Part shown: in pieces, positions 17,174-25,760 of the stretch
Numbering within the stretch: the stretch's first letter is position 1
Layout of the letters: each line of letters begins with the position of its first letter
Assembly: GCF_003865095.1 (NCBI RefSeq)
Contig: NZ_BHYK01000022.1
Span: 24,563-88,562 of the forward strand
DNA from: Clostridium tagluense
GTDB taxonomy: Bacteria; Bacillota; Clostridia; Clostridiales; Clostridiaceae
Direction of reading: 5' to 3'
Length of the DNA: 64,000 bases
Notes under the pieces: model-generated
What the model saw: only the letters and a program-made list of their open reading frames with translations
What the model was told of the DNA's origin: nothing
The model's database searches: none
Program-made: the position numbers and the translations under genes

Positions 17174-18003
17174 TTGTCTAATTCATTTACAAAGGCAGCT
17201 AGTTCATTATGACTTAGGAAAACTGAACCAATTACACCATGACTGGTATCTGAGGTTGTAATCCCATGGAAATCTGAACCAGCAGTAATAAACTTATTAT
17301 ACTCTCTAGCCTTTGCTTTTAGAAAGGCTTTTTGTTTTTTTGTATTTATTGGATAGACGGCTTCAATACCATCAAAATCGAAACACATCATTTCATCTAT
17401 AGAAGACTTTTTAATTAGCACAGGGTGTGCAAGTACTACCAATGCATTAACTTTCTTTAACATATCTATACCATCGGCTGTTGAGATTTTCTTGGTTTGC
17501 ACGTATGCAGGGCTATCGTTTGAAAGCAAATTATCAAATATATATTTCCAATCATATTTGTAACCAGCATTCATTATAGCTTTAGCTATATGAGGTCTAG
17601 CTATTACCCCTTTAGCATCATCTAAAATTTTCTGGTAATCTAATTTTATTTTGAAAAATGTATCTAAATTTTCCACTATTTTTTCAGCTCTTAATACTCT
17701 ATAAATTTCCATTTCTTTTAAGTAATTTTGAAAAACACCATTTTTATAACTATCATCTTTAAAATAACCTAAAATATGAATACTTTCTTTATTGTGAATA
17801 GTAGAGAGCTCTATGGCAGGAACTACCCTTATATTTTCACGTGCACCTTCTATAATTCCTTCTTCAACATTTAAAGTAGTGTCATGATCTGTTATTGCAA
17901 TAATATCTAAACCTCTTGTAGAAGCTATATAAATTAATTCCTTAGGACTTAGTTTTCCATCAGATGCATTTGTATGAAGATGGAAATCACCTCTGTTGTA
18001 CAT
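17170..18003 (-). CDS. PHP domain phosphoesterase (RNase AM/TrpH-like)
   Basis: This PHP-fold metal-dependent phosphoesterase, 277 residues, resembles YciV/TrpH, which trims 5' nucleotides from RNA and hydrolyses 3',5'-bisphosphonucleotides. Metal-binding motifs in order: DFHLHTNASDG at the N-terminus, ITDHDT, VPAIELST, ILGYF, ARPHIAKAIM, LAHPVLI and AGSDFHGI. All the expected His and Asp positions are kept, so the enzyme should be active. The exact substrate is inferred from the family. It is divergent from pabA, with a palindrome in the shared upstream region. Confidence 0.85.
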   Translation of the reverse strand: MYNRGDFHLHTNASDGKLSPKELIYIASTRGLDIIAITDHDTTLNVEEGIIEGARENIRVVPAIELSTIHNKESIHILGYFKDDSYKNGVFQNYLKEMEIYRVLRAEKIVENLDTFFKIKLDYQKILDDAKGVIARPHIAKAIMNAGYKYDWKYIFDNLLSNDSPAYVQTKKISTADGIDMLKKVNALVVLAHPVLIKKSSIDEMMCFDFDGIEAVYPINTKKQKAFLKAKAREYNKFITAGSDFHGITTSDTSHGVIGSVFLSHNELAAFVNELDK

Positions 18004-18126
18004 AAAATCACCTCGAATTTAAAGTTTATCATAAATAATATTAAAGTAACTAAAAAATAATTATGATATTTTATTTATATAATATCATTTTAACTAATAA
18101 TGGTGAATATTAAAAGGGGTTTCTAA

Positions 18127-18146
18127 CAAATAATAATTATTATTTG
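18127..18146. promoter_or_regulatory. Perfect 20-base palindrome
   Basis: CAAATAATAATTATTATTTG lies between the divergent PHP and pabA genes. With its CTAA flank it matches 22 of 24 bases of the sequence at 11513-11536 beside the flavodiiron promoter. It may be a Fur/PerR-type box, but the neighbouring genes do not obviously fit that regulon. Confidence 0.45.
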
Positions 18147-18301
18147 GAGAAATACCACAAATTCTAAACAGTTTTAGTAATATATACGTTTAATTTTAAA
18201 GAATATATGAATCACTTTTAGTGAACTCTTATCCTAATCCTAATGATTTTCTGCAAAATATTTGCTATAATAGGTAATTATAAGAGAATAGGAGATAGAT
18301 T

Positions 18302-18895
18302 ATGTTTTTGATGATAGACAACTATGATTCATTTGTATACAACCTAGTTAGATACTTTGAAGAATTAGGTGAGGAAATATTAATTTATAGAAACGATAAA
18401 ATTACCTTTTCAGATATTGAGAGAATTAAACCAGAAGCCATAATAATTTCACCTGGTCCAAAATCTCCAGAATATGCAGGAATTTGCATGGAAATAGTGG
18501 AAACATTTAAAGAGAGTATACCTATTTTGGGAATATGCCTCGGTCATCAGATTATTGGTAAGGTGTTTGGTGGTAAAATTATTCAAGGAACCCAGCCAGT
18601 ACATGGAAAAGTATTTGAAATTGTACATAGTGGAAAATATATGTTTAAGAATATTGTAAGTCCAATGAAGGTTACAAGATATCATTCCTTAATAATAGAG
18701 AGAGAATCACTACCAGATGTGCTAGAGATAACTAGTGAGACGGAGGATGGGGTTATAATGGGAATAAGACATAAGCAGTACCTGATTGAAGGGGTACAGT
18801 TTCACCCTGAAGCAGAGCTAACTGAGTATGGACACGAAATTCTTAAGAATTTTATTAATGAGGTCAGAACTAAAAATAAAGTTATAAAAAGCTAA
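18302..18895 (+). CDS. pabA: Aminodeoxychorismate synthase, glutamine amidotransferase subunit
   Basis: PabA supplies ammonia from glutamine to PabB for 4-amino-4-deoxychorismate, the first step of p-aminobenzoate synthesis. This class I amidotransferase has 197 residues, normal length. The N-terminal DNYDSFVYNL, oxyanion loop ISPGPKSP, nucleophile Cys in GICLGHQ and the C-terminal catalytic HPE are all present. PabA and TrpG are alike, but the partner PabB and the downstream folate genes make the folate role clear. It opens a six-gene folate operon; a TATAAT lies at 18266-18271 with a poor -35 box. Confidence 0.93.
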   Translation: MFLMIDNYDSFVYNLVRYFEELGEEILIYRNDKITFSDIERIKPEAIIISPGPKSPEYAGICMEIVETFKESIPILGICLGHQIIGKVFGGKIIQGTQPVHGKVFEIVHSGKYMFKNIVSPMKVTRYHSLIIERESLPDVLEITSETEDGVIMGIRHKQYLIEGVQFHPEAELTEYGHEILKNFINEVRTKNKVIKS

Positions 18896-18904
18896 GGAGA
18901 AAAA

Positions 18905-20254
18905 ATGAAGCTACTAATTGAAAAATTCAACACAAAACTTGATGGATTTGAGATATATTCACTATTTAAAGAAGATTTAAATACAATGTTATTAGATAGT
19001 GCTAGAGATGCGGAAACTTTAGGAAGATACTCTTTTATAGGGGTTAACTGTTTTTTAACTTTTAAAAGTAAAGATGGTATATGCTACAAGGGAGAAGAAG
19101 TATATGCAGGGGATACCTTTGAAGAGTTAAATAAAATCATAAAAGAATATGCTATAGAAAACAATACTGAGCTTCCTTTTGTAGCTGGCGGAATGGGGTA
19201 TTTTTCCTACGACCTTGCTAGGGAAGTTGAAGAGCTACCTAATATAGCAAATCAAGATATAGATATACCACATTGCATTTATAATTTTTATGACAACGTT
19301 ATTATCTTAGATAATCTTGAAAGTAGTGTTTATATATCTGCACTAGGCATACTTAAACCACCAAAAGACAGTATTTTAGATATTGCAGAGCGGATACAAA
19401 AGGGCCATAAAATTGTATATGAAAAAGTAGGAAGCATAGTGAATAAATTTACTTCGGGTTTTGAAAAGAAGGATTATATCAATACTGTATCAAAGGTAAG
19501 AGCGTATATAAAAAGTGGGGATATATATATTACCAATTTAACTCAAAGATTTAGTTGTAACACCCGTAAAAGTGCATATAAAATATATAAAGACTTAAGA
19601 CATATAAATCCAGCTCCTTTTGCTGCCTTTATGAACTTTGAAGATTTTAATATAATATGCTCCTCCCCAGAAAGATTTCTGTCAATTAAAAATAGAAGGG
19701 TAGAAACTAGGCCTATAAAGGGCACTATGCCAAGAGGAATAGATGAATCAGAAGATTTGAAAAATAAAAATATATTAATAAATAGCGAAAAAGATAAGGC
19801 TGAACTTTTGATGGTGGTGGATTTAGAGCGAAACGATTTAAGTAAAGTATGCAAACCCAGCTCTGTTAAAGTAACTGAACTTTTTAAATTAGAGGAGTAT
19901 AGTACAGTATTTCATTTGGTATCTACAGTAGTAGGTGAACTAAAAGATGGGATAAGCCCTCTAAAATGCATTAAGGCTTGTTTTCCAGGAGGTTCTATAA
20001 CAGGGACACCTAAAATACGTTCAATGGAAATTATTGAGGAATTAGAGCCAGTAGGTCGAAATGTGTATACAGGGGCACTTGGATATTTAGGCTTTGATGG
20101 AAATGTGGATTTAAATATAATTATTAGAACAATCTTAATAAAAGACAATAAGGCTTATTTTGGCGTAGGTGGCGGAATAACTTGGGATTCTAATGAAGAA
20201 TGCGAATATGATGAAACCTTAGATAAAGCAAAGGCTCTGATGCGAGTATTATAG
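18905..20254 (+). CDS. pabB: Aminodeoxychorismate synthase component I
   Basis: PabB adds ammonia to chorismate to give aminodeoxychorismate. The product has 449 residues. The C-terminal chorismate-binding domain shows GDIYITNLTQRF, PFAAFMNFEDF, CSSPERFL, TRPIKGTMPRG, MVVDLERNDLSKV and PGGSITGTPK. The lysine in PIKGT is the residue that marks aminodeoxychorismate synthases, against alanine in anthranilate synthases, which supports PabB over TrpE. It follows pabA by 9 bases with an AAGGAG site. Confidence 0.95.
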   Translation: MKLLIEKFNTKLDGFEIYSLFKEDLNTMLLDSARDAETLGRYSFIGVNCFLTFKSKDGICYKGEEVYAGDTFEELNKIIKEYAIENNTELPFVAGGMGYFSYDLAREVEELPNIANQDIDIPHCIYNFYDNVIILDNLESSVYISALGILKPPKDSILDIAERIQKGHKIVYEKVGSIVNKFTSGFEKKDYINTVSKVRAYIKSGDIYITNLTQRFSCNTRKSAYKIYKDLRHINPAPFAAFMNFEDFNIICSSPERFLSIKNRRVETRPIKGTMPRGIDESEDLKNKNILINSEKDKAELLMVVDLERNDLSKVCKPSSVKVTELFKLEEYSTVFHLVSTVVGELKDGISPLKCIKACFPGGSITGTPKIRSMEIIEELEPVGRNVYTGALGYLGFDGNVDLNIIIRTILIKDNKAYFGVGGGITWDSNEECEYDETLDKAKALMRVL

Positions 20255-20289
20255 AGTAGTGCTACATGGGTGACACCTAAGGAGGTATT

Positions 20290-21063
20290 ATGATACTTAT
20301 AAATGGTAACTTAAGCGAAGACAAGATATCTCTTGATAGTGGCTTTTTCTTTGGAAGAGGAGTCTTTGAGACTATATTAGTTAAAGAAAAACCAATATTT
20401 CTTAGAGAGCATATAAAAAGGTTAAATAGTGGACTTAGCACACTAGGGGTAAATAAAGAAATTACAGAAGCTGAAATTTTTGCTGGCGTGGAAAAGCTTA
20501 GCCTTAAAAACTCTGTGCTTAAGATTATGGTATCTGAGAAAAATACTATAATTACTAAAAGAGAAATTCCATATATAGATAGTGACTACGCGCGAGGGTT
20601 TTCTTTAGGATTAAGTGAGACACGGCGAAATGCACATTCTAATTTAACTTATGTTAAATCCTTTAACTACGTAGAGAATATTATTGAAAGAGATAAGATT
20701 ATAAAAAAAGGCTATAATGAAGCACTATTTTTAAATACAGAAGGATTTATAAGTGAGGGAGCTGTAAGTAATATATTTTTTGTGAAAAATGGGATTATAT
20801 TTACGCCAAATATTAAATGTGGCTTACTACCGGGGATTATTCGAGATTTTATTATACAAAATTCATTGTCAATGGGATTTGAAATCCAAGAAGGTGAGTT
20901 TACATATGATGAATTAATAAAAGCAGAGGGCGTTTTTATAACTAATAGTATTATGGGTATAATGAAGATAAATAAAATCCAAGATAAAATTTTTAATGAA
21001 AGTTTGGTTGTTTCCCAAATAAAAAAGTATTATGATAGATGTGTAGAAAATTATAAGGAATAA
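20290..21063 (+). CDS. pabC: Aminodeoxychorismate lyase
   Basis: PabC is a PLP enzyme of the class IV aminotransferase fold. It eliminates pyruvate from aminodeoxychorismate to give p-aminobenzoate. The product has 257 residues. The N-terminal SGFFFGRGVFETI, the lysine in YVKSFNYVEN that should carry PLP, and ISEGAVSNIFFV with CGLLPGIIRDFI fit the family. Branched-chain and D-amino-acid aminotransferases share the fold, but the position after pabAB decides. The ribosome binding site TAAGGAGGT is strong. Confidence 0.92.
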   Translation: MILINGNLSEDKISLDSGFFFGRGVFETILVKEKPIFLREHIKRLNSGLSTLGVNKEITEAEIFAGVEKLSLKNSVLKIMVSEKNTIITKREIPYIDSDYARGFSLGLSETRRNAHSNLTYVKSFNYVENIIERDKIIKKGYNEALFLNTEGFISEGAVSNIFFVKNGIIFTPNIKCGLLPGIIRDFIIQNSLSMGFEIQEGEFTYDELIKAEGVFITNSIMGIMKINKIQDKIFNESLVVSQIKKYYDRCVENYKE

Positions 21064-21103
21064 GGCATAGAAAAATAGACTAGCAAATTGATTTGTTATT
21101 TGT

Positions 21104-21640
21104 TTGAAGTCGCCTAAATACTACTCCAAAGGGGTGGAAACAATAGATAAAAATTTAATAAATGATAAAATCAATATTATTATAGAAAACCGTAGTTTTC
21201 AGTATAATTTAAAAAAGATAGAAAATCTAGAAAAACAAAGAGAATTTTGCAAACATGATATGCCGCACTTTTTAGATGTGGCAAGACTTATGTACATAAT
21301 AAGTTTAGAAAATACTTTAAATATACCCCAATATATGATTTATGCAACTGCACTTTTGCATGATATAGGTCGTGGAGAAGAATATGAGAATGGAACAGCT
21401 CATGATACCGCTAGTGTGAAAATTGCGAGTGAAATATTGAAGCAGTGTAGTTATGATATTGAAGAAATAGATGAAATTATAGAGGCTATAGGAAATCATA
21501 GAAATAATACTGAAAAATTAAATAGTCTAAGCTACATATTATACAAGTGTGACAAGCTTTCAAGAAATTGTGCTAACTGTAGGGCTATTTATGATTGCAA
21601 ATGGCCTGTGGAGAAGAAAAACTTGAAGATAACATATTGA
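21104..21640 (+). CDS. HD domain protein of the folate operon
   Basis: This protein of up to 178 residues has an HD metal-phosphohydrolase core: HDMPHFLDVARL, then ATALLHDIGRGEEYE with the HD pair, HDTASVKIASEIL and IGNHRNNTE. A Cys cluster (CDKLSRNCANCRAIYDC) near the C-terminus may bind metal. It lies between pabC and folP, the span expected for folate genes, and may supply a phosphatase step such as dihydroneopterin triphosphate dephosphorylation; that role is inference. The start is unclear: TTG 21104 lacks a ribosome binding site, and GTG 21134 overlaps AAAGGGG. Confidence 0.78.
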   Translation: MKSPKYYSKGVETIDKNLINDKINIIIENRSFQYNLKKIENLEKQREFCKHDMPHFLDVARLMYIISLENTLNIPQYMIYATALLHDIGRGEEYENGTAHDTASVKIASEILKQCSYDIEEIDEIIEAIGNHRNNTEKLNSLSYILYKCDKLSRNCANCRAIYDCKWPVEKKNLKITY

Positions 21641-21664
21641 AAATTATTTTTTAGGAGGAAGTTT

Positions 21665-22471
21665 ATGAAAATAGGAAACAAAGATTTTGAAATTGGTAAA
21701 AGGACGTACATAATGGGAATTTTAAATGTTACCCCTGATTCTTTTTCTGATGGGGGAAGATTTAATAATATGGAGGCAGCCATAAAGCATGCCAAAAAAA
21801 TGGTCTCTGAGGGAGTAGATATTATCGATATTGGTGGTGAATCTACAAGACCAGGGCATAATTCTGTAAGTGAAGAAGAAGAGATTAAAAGAGTAGTGCC
21901 TATTATAGAGGCTTTAAAGAGGGAGATAGAGGTTCCTATTTCTGTGGATACATATAAAGGTAAGGTTGCAGAACTTGCCATAAAAGCAGGGGCAGCCATG
22001 ATTAATGATGTATGGGGGTTTAAGAAGGACGATTACATTGCAAAAGTTGCAGCTAAGTATAATGTGCCTTGTTGTTTAATGCACAATAGAGATAATAGGC
22101 AGTATAACAATTTAATGGTGGATATATTAAAAGATTTAGAAGAAAGTATAGCAATAGCAATAAAGGCGGGAGTTAAAAGTGAAAATATAATCCTAGACCC
22201 TGGTATTGGTTTCGCAAAAAGTTATGAGGAAAATTTAAAAACTATGAATAACCTAGAAAAGCTAAATAGCTTAGGATATCCAGTACTGCTTGGAACCTCA
22301 AGAAAATCCATGATAGGATTTGCACTGGATTTACCTGCAAGCGAAAGGCTTTGTGGGACACTTGCAACTACTACTATAGGAATAATGAAGGGTTGTGAAT
22401 TTATAAGAGTGCATGATATACTCGAGAATAAAAGGGTTTGCGTTATGACGGATGCTATATGCAGAAGTTAA
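21665..22471 (+). CDS. folP: Dihydropteroate synthase
   Basis: FolP joins p-aminobenzoate and hydroxymethyl-dihydropterin pyrophosphate to dihydropteroate; it is the sulfonamide target. The TIM barrel has 268 residues. MGILNVTPDSFSDGGRF (pyrophosphate loop), DIIDIGGESTRPG, the NDVWGF strand, CLMHNR, LDPGIGFAKS and GTSRKSMIG are all present and intact. AGGAGG lies just before the ATG. It is fifth in the pab-fol operon. Confidence 0.97.
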   Translation: MKIGNKDFEIGKRTYIMGILNVTPDSFSDGGRFNNMEAAIKHAKKMVSEGVDIIDIGGESTRPGHNSVSEEEEIKRVVPIIEALKREIEVPISVDTYKGKVAELAIKAGAAMINDVWGFKKDDYIAKVAAKYNVPCCLMHNRDNRQYNNLMVDILKDLEESIAIAIKAGVKSENIILDPGIGFAKSYEENLKTMNNLEKLNSLGYPVLLGTSRKSMIGFALDLPASERLCGTLATTTIGIMKGCEFIRVHDILENKRVCVMTDAICRS

Positions 22472-22537
22472 AAGATGACAATGTAAATTTAAGAAATACT
22501 CTTAGTTACAAAGGAATATAGGGGGGACATAAATACT

Positions 22538-23356
22538 ATGGACAAAATTTATATAAAAGACTTAGAAGTATACGCCCATCATGGTGTATTTAAAGAGGAA
22601 AAAAACTTAGGACAAAGATTTTTAATTTCACTAGAGCTTTTCCTTAGTTTAAGGGAAGCAGGCACAACTGACGACTTAACTAAAACAGTTCATTATGGTG
22701 AGCTTTGCCAATTTGTGGAGGAAGAGTTTAAGAAGGAAAGCTATGATTTAATAGAAAAAGCTACAGAGAAATTAGCGGAATTTATACTTTTAAAATATGA
22801 TTTAGTCCAAAGAGTAGTAGTTAAAATTAAAAAACCTTGGGCACCTATTGGAAAGCCACTTAGGTATGTATCAGTAGAGGTAGATAGAAAATGGCATATT
22901 TCTTATATTGGTATAGGTGGAAATATGGGAGACAAAGAAAAAAATGTTAAGGGCGCACTAGAGCGTATAAATAATTCACCGCATACTAAAATAACAAAAA
23001 CATCAAAATTTTATCAAACAAGTCCTGTAGGATATCTAGAACAAGAGGATTTCTTAAATTGTGCTATTGAGGTAAAAACACTTTTAAATCCAGTAGAGCT
23101 TGTACGATTCCTATTATCTATAGAAAAGGAGTTTAAAAGGGAAAGAGTTATAAGATGGGGTCCTAGAACTCTAGACTTGGATGTATTACTTTATGATAAT
23201 ATTATTAGCCCGCAAGAAGAAATAATATTGCCACACCCAAGAATGCAGGAAAGAATGTTTGTTTTAGAGCCATTATGTGATATAGCACCTTATGTTATTC
23301 ATCCAATTCTAAATAAACCTATAATCCAAATCAAGGAATCTTTAAAAAATAACTAA
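22538..23356 (+). CDS. folBK: Bifunctional dihydroneopterin aldolase / HPPK
   Basis: One chain of 272 residues carries two folate enzymes. Residues 1 to about 118 are FolB, dihydroneopterin aldolase (DLEVYAHHGVFKEEKNLGQR at the N-terminus, VVVKIKKPWAPIG near its end). Residues from about 121 are FolK, the pyrophosphokinase (YIGIGGNMGDKEKNV, FYQTSPVGYLEQEDFLNCA, RWGPRTLDLDVLLYDN, LPHPRMQER). Both active-site sets look complete, so the fusion should be functional. It starts after AGGGGGG and ends the operon. GTP cyclohydrolase FolE is not in the window. Confidence 0.95.
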   Translation: MDKIYIKDLEVYAHHGVFKEEKNLGQRFLISLELFLSLREAGTTDDLTKTVHYGELCQFVEEEFKKESYDLIEKATEKLAEFILLKYDLVQRVVVKIKKPWAPIGKPLRYVSVEVDRKWHISYIGIGGNMGDKEKNVKGALERINNSPHTKITKTSKFYQTSPVGYLEQEDFLNCAIEVKTLLNPVELVRFLLSIEKEFKRERVIRWGPRTLDLDVLLYDNIISPQEEIILPHPRMQERMFVLEPLCDIAPYVIHPILNKPIIQIKESLKNN

Positions 23357-23390
23357 TAAGTAGAATAAGGTTTATTTTTAAAAGATACCT

Positions 23391-23431
23391 AAAAAGGAAA
23401 TAAAAGCACATTAGGCTTTTATTTCCTTTTT
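23391..23431. terminator. Bidirectional terminator
   Basis: A 17-base perfect stem (AAAAAGGAAATAAAAGC with its complement) has A-runs and T-runs at its base. It lies between convergent folBK and the flavoprotein gene, and overlaps the stop region of the latter. Confidence 0.85.
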
Positions 23432-24463
23432 AATATTCTCAGCAAAATTTTTAGCTGATTCATGAATTTGAGGAACTTTAAAAATTTCACCAGGGTCATT
23501 AGCAATAGCCATTATAGAAAAATATGGTGGCAATCTAAAGCCCTTATTTACATTTAGGGCTCCAATTAATTGTTTACTAATGGAATCACTTCCAGAACTA
23601 CCGGATACCACCACTGCAAAAATATTCTTATCATAAAAGGATATTTTTCTATACAGCACTGTAAGCCTGTTTATTACAGCTGTTAAATTTGAAGCTATTG
23701 CATCATTATAGTTAGGACATAGCCATATTATTGCATCAGATTTTTCAATGGAGGGAAGAACATCATCTACCATTACTCCACCATAAAAGCATTTATTTTG
23801 AGTGCCGTAATGAGTACATAATTTATAAGAGCAACCTTTACAGTCTAAAACATCTCCATTTTCTATTTGTAGTTCTCTAATATCGTAAAGCGAGAGATGA
23901 TCCGATGTCATATGCCATAAATCCAAAGTATTAGAAGTTTTATGTGGACTTGAGTATAGCACTAATACTTTAGGATTATTTATGGTAATTGGGTTATATT
24001 CTAATAATCGATTTCGAAGCCTAGAGCACAGGTTCAAACAAATTTCTTCTAAGGGCAAATTTAAAACCTTTTTCCAAGTGAGAAAATTTCTAAGGGTTGA
24101 AGTAGCTTCTACTACGCTGTGCCCTATGAATGAGCAACCTAAGTTGTTTGCAAGATATATAATATCTTGACTTGTACGTTTGGTACCATGTTCCGTACTA
24201 CTATGAACAAGGACAGCAGCAGAAGAACCCAAAAGGCATTTATTGCCCTTTTCATATAATTTCGAAAAAAACTCCAGCATTGCAATATCACAATTAATAT
24301 CTGTACTTTCAGAAGCAAAGAATATTTTCTTGTTTTGAAGGTCAGGAATATTGTAAGCATCCTCCACTAAAGTATAATGGGTGTAACGAGTAACCTCGCT
24401 TATCATTTCTGAAAGCATGGGAGATACATTTTTGCTTGGTACAATTACAAATAGATCCTTCAT
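23411..24463 (-). CDS. Flavodoxin-fold protein with Cys cluster (probable Fe-S flavoprotein)
   Basis: The 350-residue product has two parts. The N-terminal ~165 residues are a Rossmann-like domain (for example NKCLLGSSAAVLVHSS and SFIGHSVVEAT). The C-terminal ~185 residues are an NADPH-dependent FMN reductase/flavodoxin-like domain (KVLVLYSSPHKTSNT, SDAIIWLCPNYNDAIA, VVVSGSSGSD). Between the FMN loop and the next strand is C-x2-C-x4-C-x7-C (DCKGCSYKLC and NKC), like the cluster-binding Cys of iron-sulfur flavoproteins. Such proteins move electrons in anaerobes. It is the third gene of a minus-strand operon with a dehydrogenase-like protein and a very large multidomain protein. Substrate unknown. 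Confidence 0.7.
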   Translation of the reverse strand: MKDLFVIVPSKNVSPMLSEMISEVTRYTHYTLVEDAYNIPDLQNKKIFFASESTDINCDIAMLEFFSKLYEKGNKCLLGSSAAVLVHSSTEHGTKRTSQDIIYLANNLGCSFIGHSVVEATSTLRNFLTWKKVLNLPLEEICLNLCSRLRNRLLEYNPITINNPKVLVLYSSPHKTSNTLDLWHMTSDHLSLYDIRELQIENGDVLDCKGCSYKLCTHYGTQNKCFYGGVMVDDVLPSIEKSDAIIWLCPNYNDAIASNLTAVINRLTVLYRKISFYDKNIFAVVVSGSSGSDSISKQLIGALNVNKGFRLPPYFSIMAIANDPGEIFKVPQIHESAKNFAENIKKEIKA

Positions 24464-24496
24464 AAAAACCCCCTTTTTACAAACTTCTTTAATAAG

Positions 24497-25741
24497 TTAT
24501 ATAAAGTCACGAAGAAGTTTATAGGTTGAATTTAACTTACATAAGAGTACTTCATTTAGGTTCAAGGTTTCAAGCTCAGCTCCAGAAGGTATAAGTCTAT
24601 TTCTAGAGCCCATAAAAGTACCCCCAATAAATGTTGCACTATAATGCCACTGTGAATTAATAGTGGCGAGTATTGACAAAGTTCCAGAAGAAAGAGCTGG
24701 AGCAATATATGGTTTAAAGCCTGTAGATCTAACTTCTAAATTTGCAGTCTTAGTGCTAAGAGTTAAAGAATCTGAAAGTGATTCATTATAATTTTCAATA
24801 CTATCTGCTATGATGAGACCTTCACCATGTGGTCCAAAAGCTCTACCTTCATGTATATAATGTTTTGTAGCATCTTGCTGCATGGCATAATAACAAGCTC
24901 TAGCATTCATAACCCCCAGGCCATAACCTCTAATTTGTTCTGGAGCTAGGCCCTTAAAGTCCATATGCCCGGAACTATCTTTATTACTTTCAACAAATGC
25001 TACTTTGCAAAGCAAATCCACTGGATCTGATACTACTGCAAATACGCCAATAAATCCTTTTTCACGTGCAAGGGTAGCATAGTGGGAAATTACTTTAGAA
25101 TTACCTTTAAACTGTGCGAGTCTAACATCTGTAGACTCTTTTCCAACCTCAGGTACGCCAACAGATACACAAAATACAAACATATCACAGTCAAAGACAT
25201 CTTCCTCTTTTAAGGACACTATATTTATAGAATTTTCATTCATGTCTGGTGAAAGGATTTGACTAAGTTCATATTTGTAGCGTTCATTGCGATTTGTATC
25301 CCTATCGTAAAGTCCGAGACTTTGAATTTTTTGAGCGCCTAAGAGTTTTAAACCTGTAAGTAAAGTGCCGCCAACATCTCCAAGTCCTATTACATTTATT
25401 CTCCATTTGTTAGGCGAGCTGTATGTTAATACCTGCTTCCAGTTAGGATACATGGTATTCAAAGATGTAACGCGATTATTAATAATAGCTTCTTTTACCC
25501 ACTGTGGCACTTTCACAGTGGATACTATAGGCCTTACAAGTAAATTTAAGTTTTCTTCTTTTAAAAAGAGAAAATTCTCATGGGAAACAGAGAAACTCCT
25601 TCGCCCATGTTCTGGGCTAATCTTACTAAGGGCAAAAATCATGCCCTTATATTTTGCGGCTTCACTTTCAGACATAATCTCAAGACTTGGATATTCTTCA
25701 TTAGATATTAATAATTTTTCATGGCAAATATAGTAAAACAT
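24497..25741 (-). CDS. Lactate/malate dehydrogenase-like protein
   Basis: The product has about 414 residues. An unfamiliar N-terminal segment of about 115 residues precedes a Rossmann core with INVIGLGDVGGTLLTGLKLL, an acidic residue after the second strand (GLYDRDTNRNE), FVFCVSVGVPEVG, and FAVVSDPVDLLCKV, which matches the conserved NP/DP-VD segment of lactate/malate dehydrogenases. A GHMDF and GPHGEG region may take the place of the usual catalytic His. It is clearly not a standard Ldh: it is longer and its N-terminus is extended. I prefer ATG 25741, since AGAGGTG lies just upstream of it, over GTG 25750. It lies 19 bases after the large multidomain gene. Confidence 0.7.
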   Translation of the reverse strand: MFYYICHEKLLISNEEYPSLEIMSESEAAKYKGMIFALSKISPEHGRRSFSVSHENFLFLKEENLNLLVRPIVSTVKVPQWVKEAIINNRVTSLNTMYPNWKQVLTYSSPNKWRINVIGLGDVGGTLLTGLKLLGAQKIQSLGLYDRDTNRNERYKYELSQILSPDMNENSINIVSLKEEDVFDCDMFVFCVSVGVPEVGKESTDVRLAQFKGNSKVISHYATLAREKGFIGVFAVVSDPVDLLCKVAFVESNKDSSGHMDFKGLAPEQIRGYGLGVMNARACYYAMQQDATKHYIHEGRAFGPHGEGLIIADSIENYNESLSDSLTLSTKTANLEVRSTGFKPYIAPALSSGTLSILATINSQWHYSATFIGGTFMGSRNRLIPSGAELETLNLNEVLLCKLNSTYKLLRDFI

Positions 25742-25760
25742 TTTAAGCACCTCTTTTTAT

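Noticed and set aside
25365..25733. 122-codon open frame on the plus strand
   Set aside because: Antisense shadow of the dehydrogenase-like gene, which has a clear Rossmann motif.
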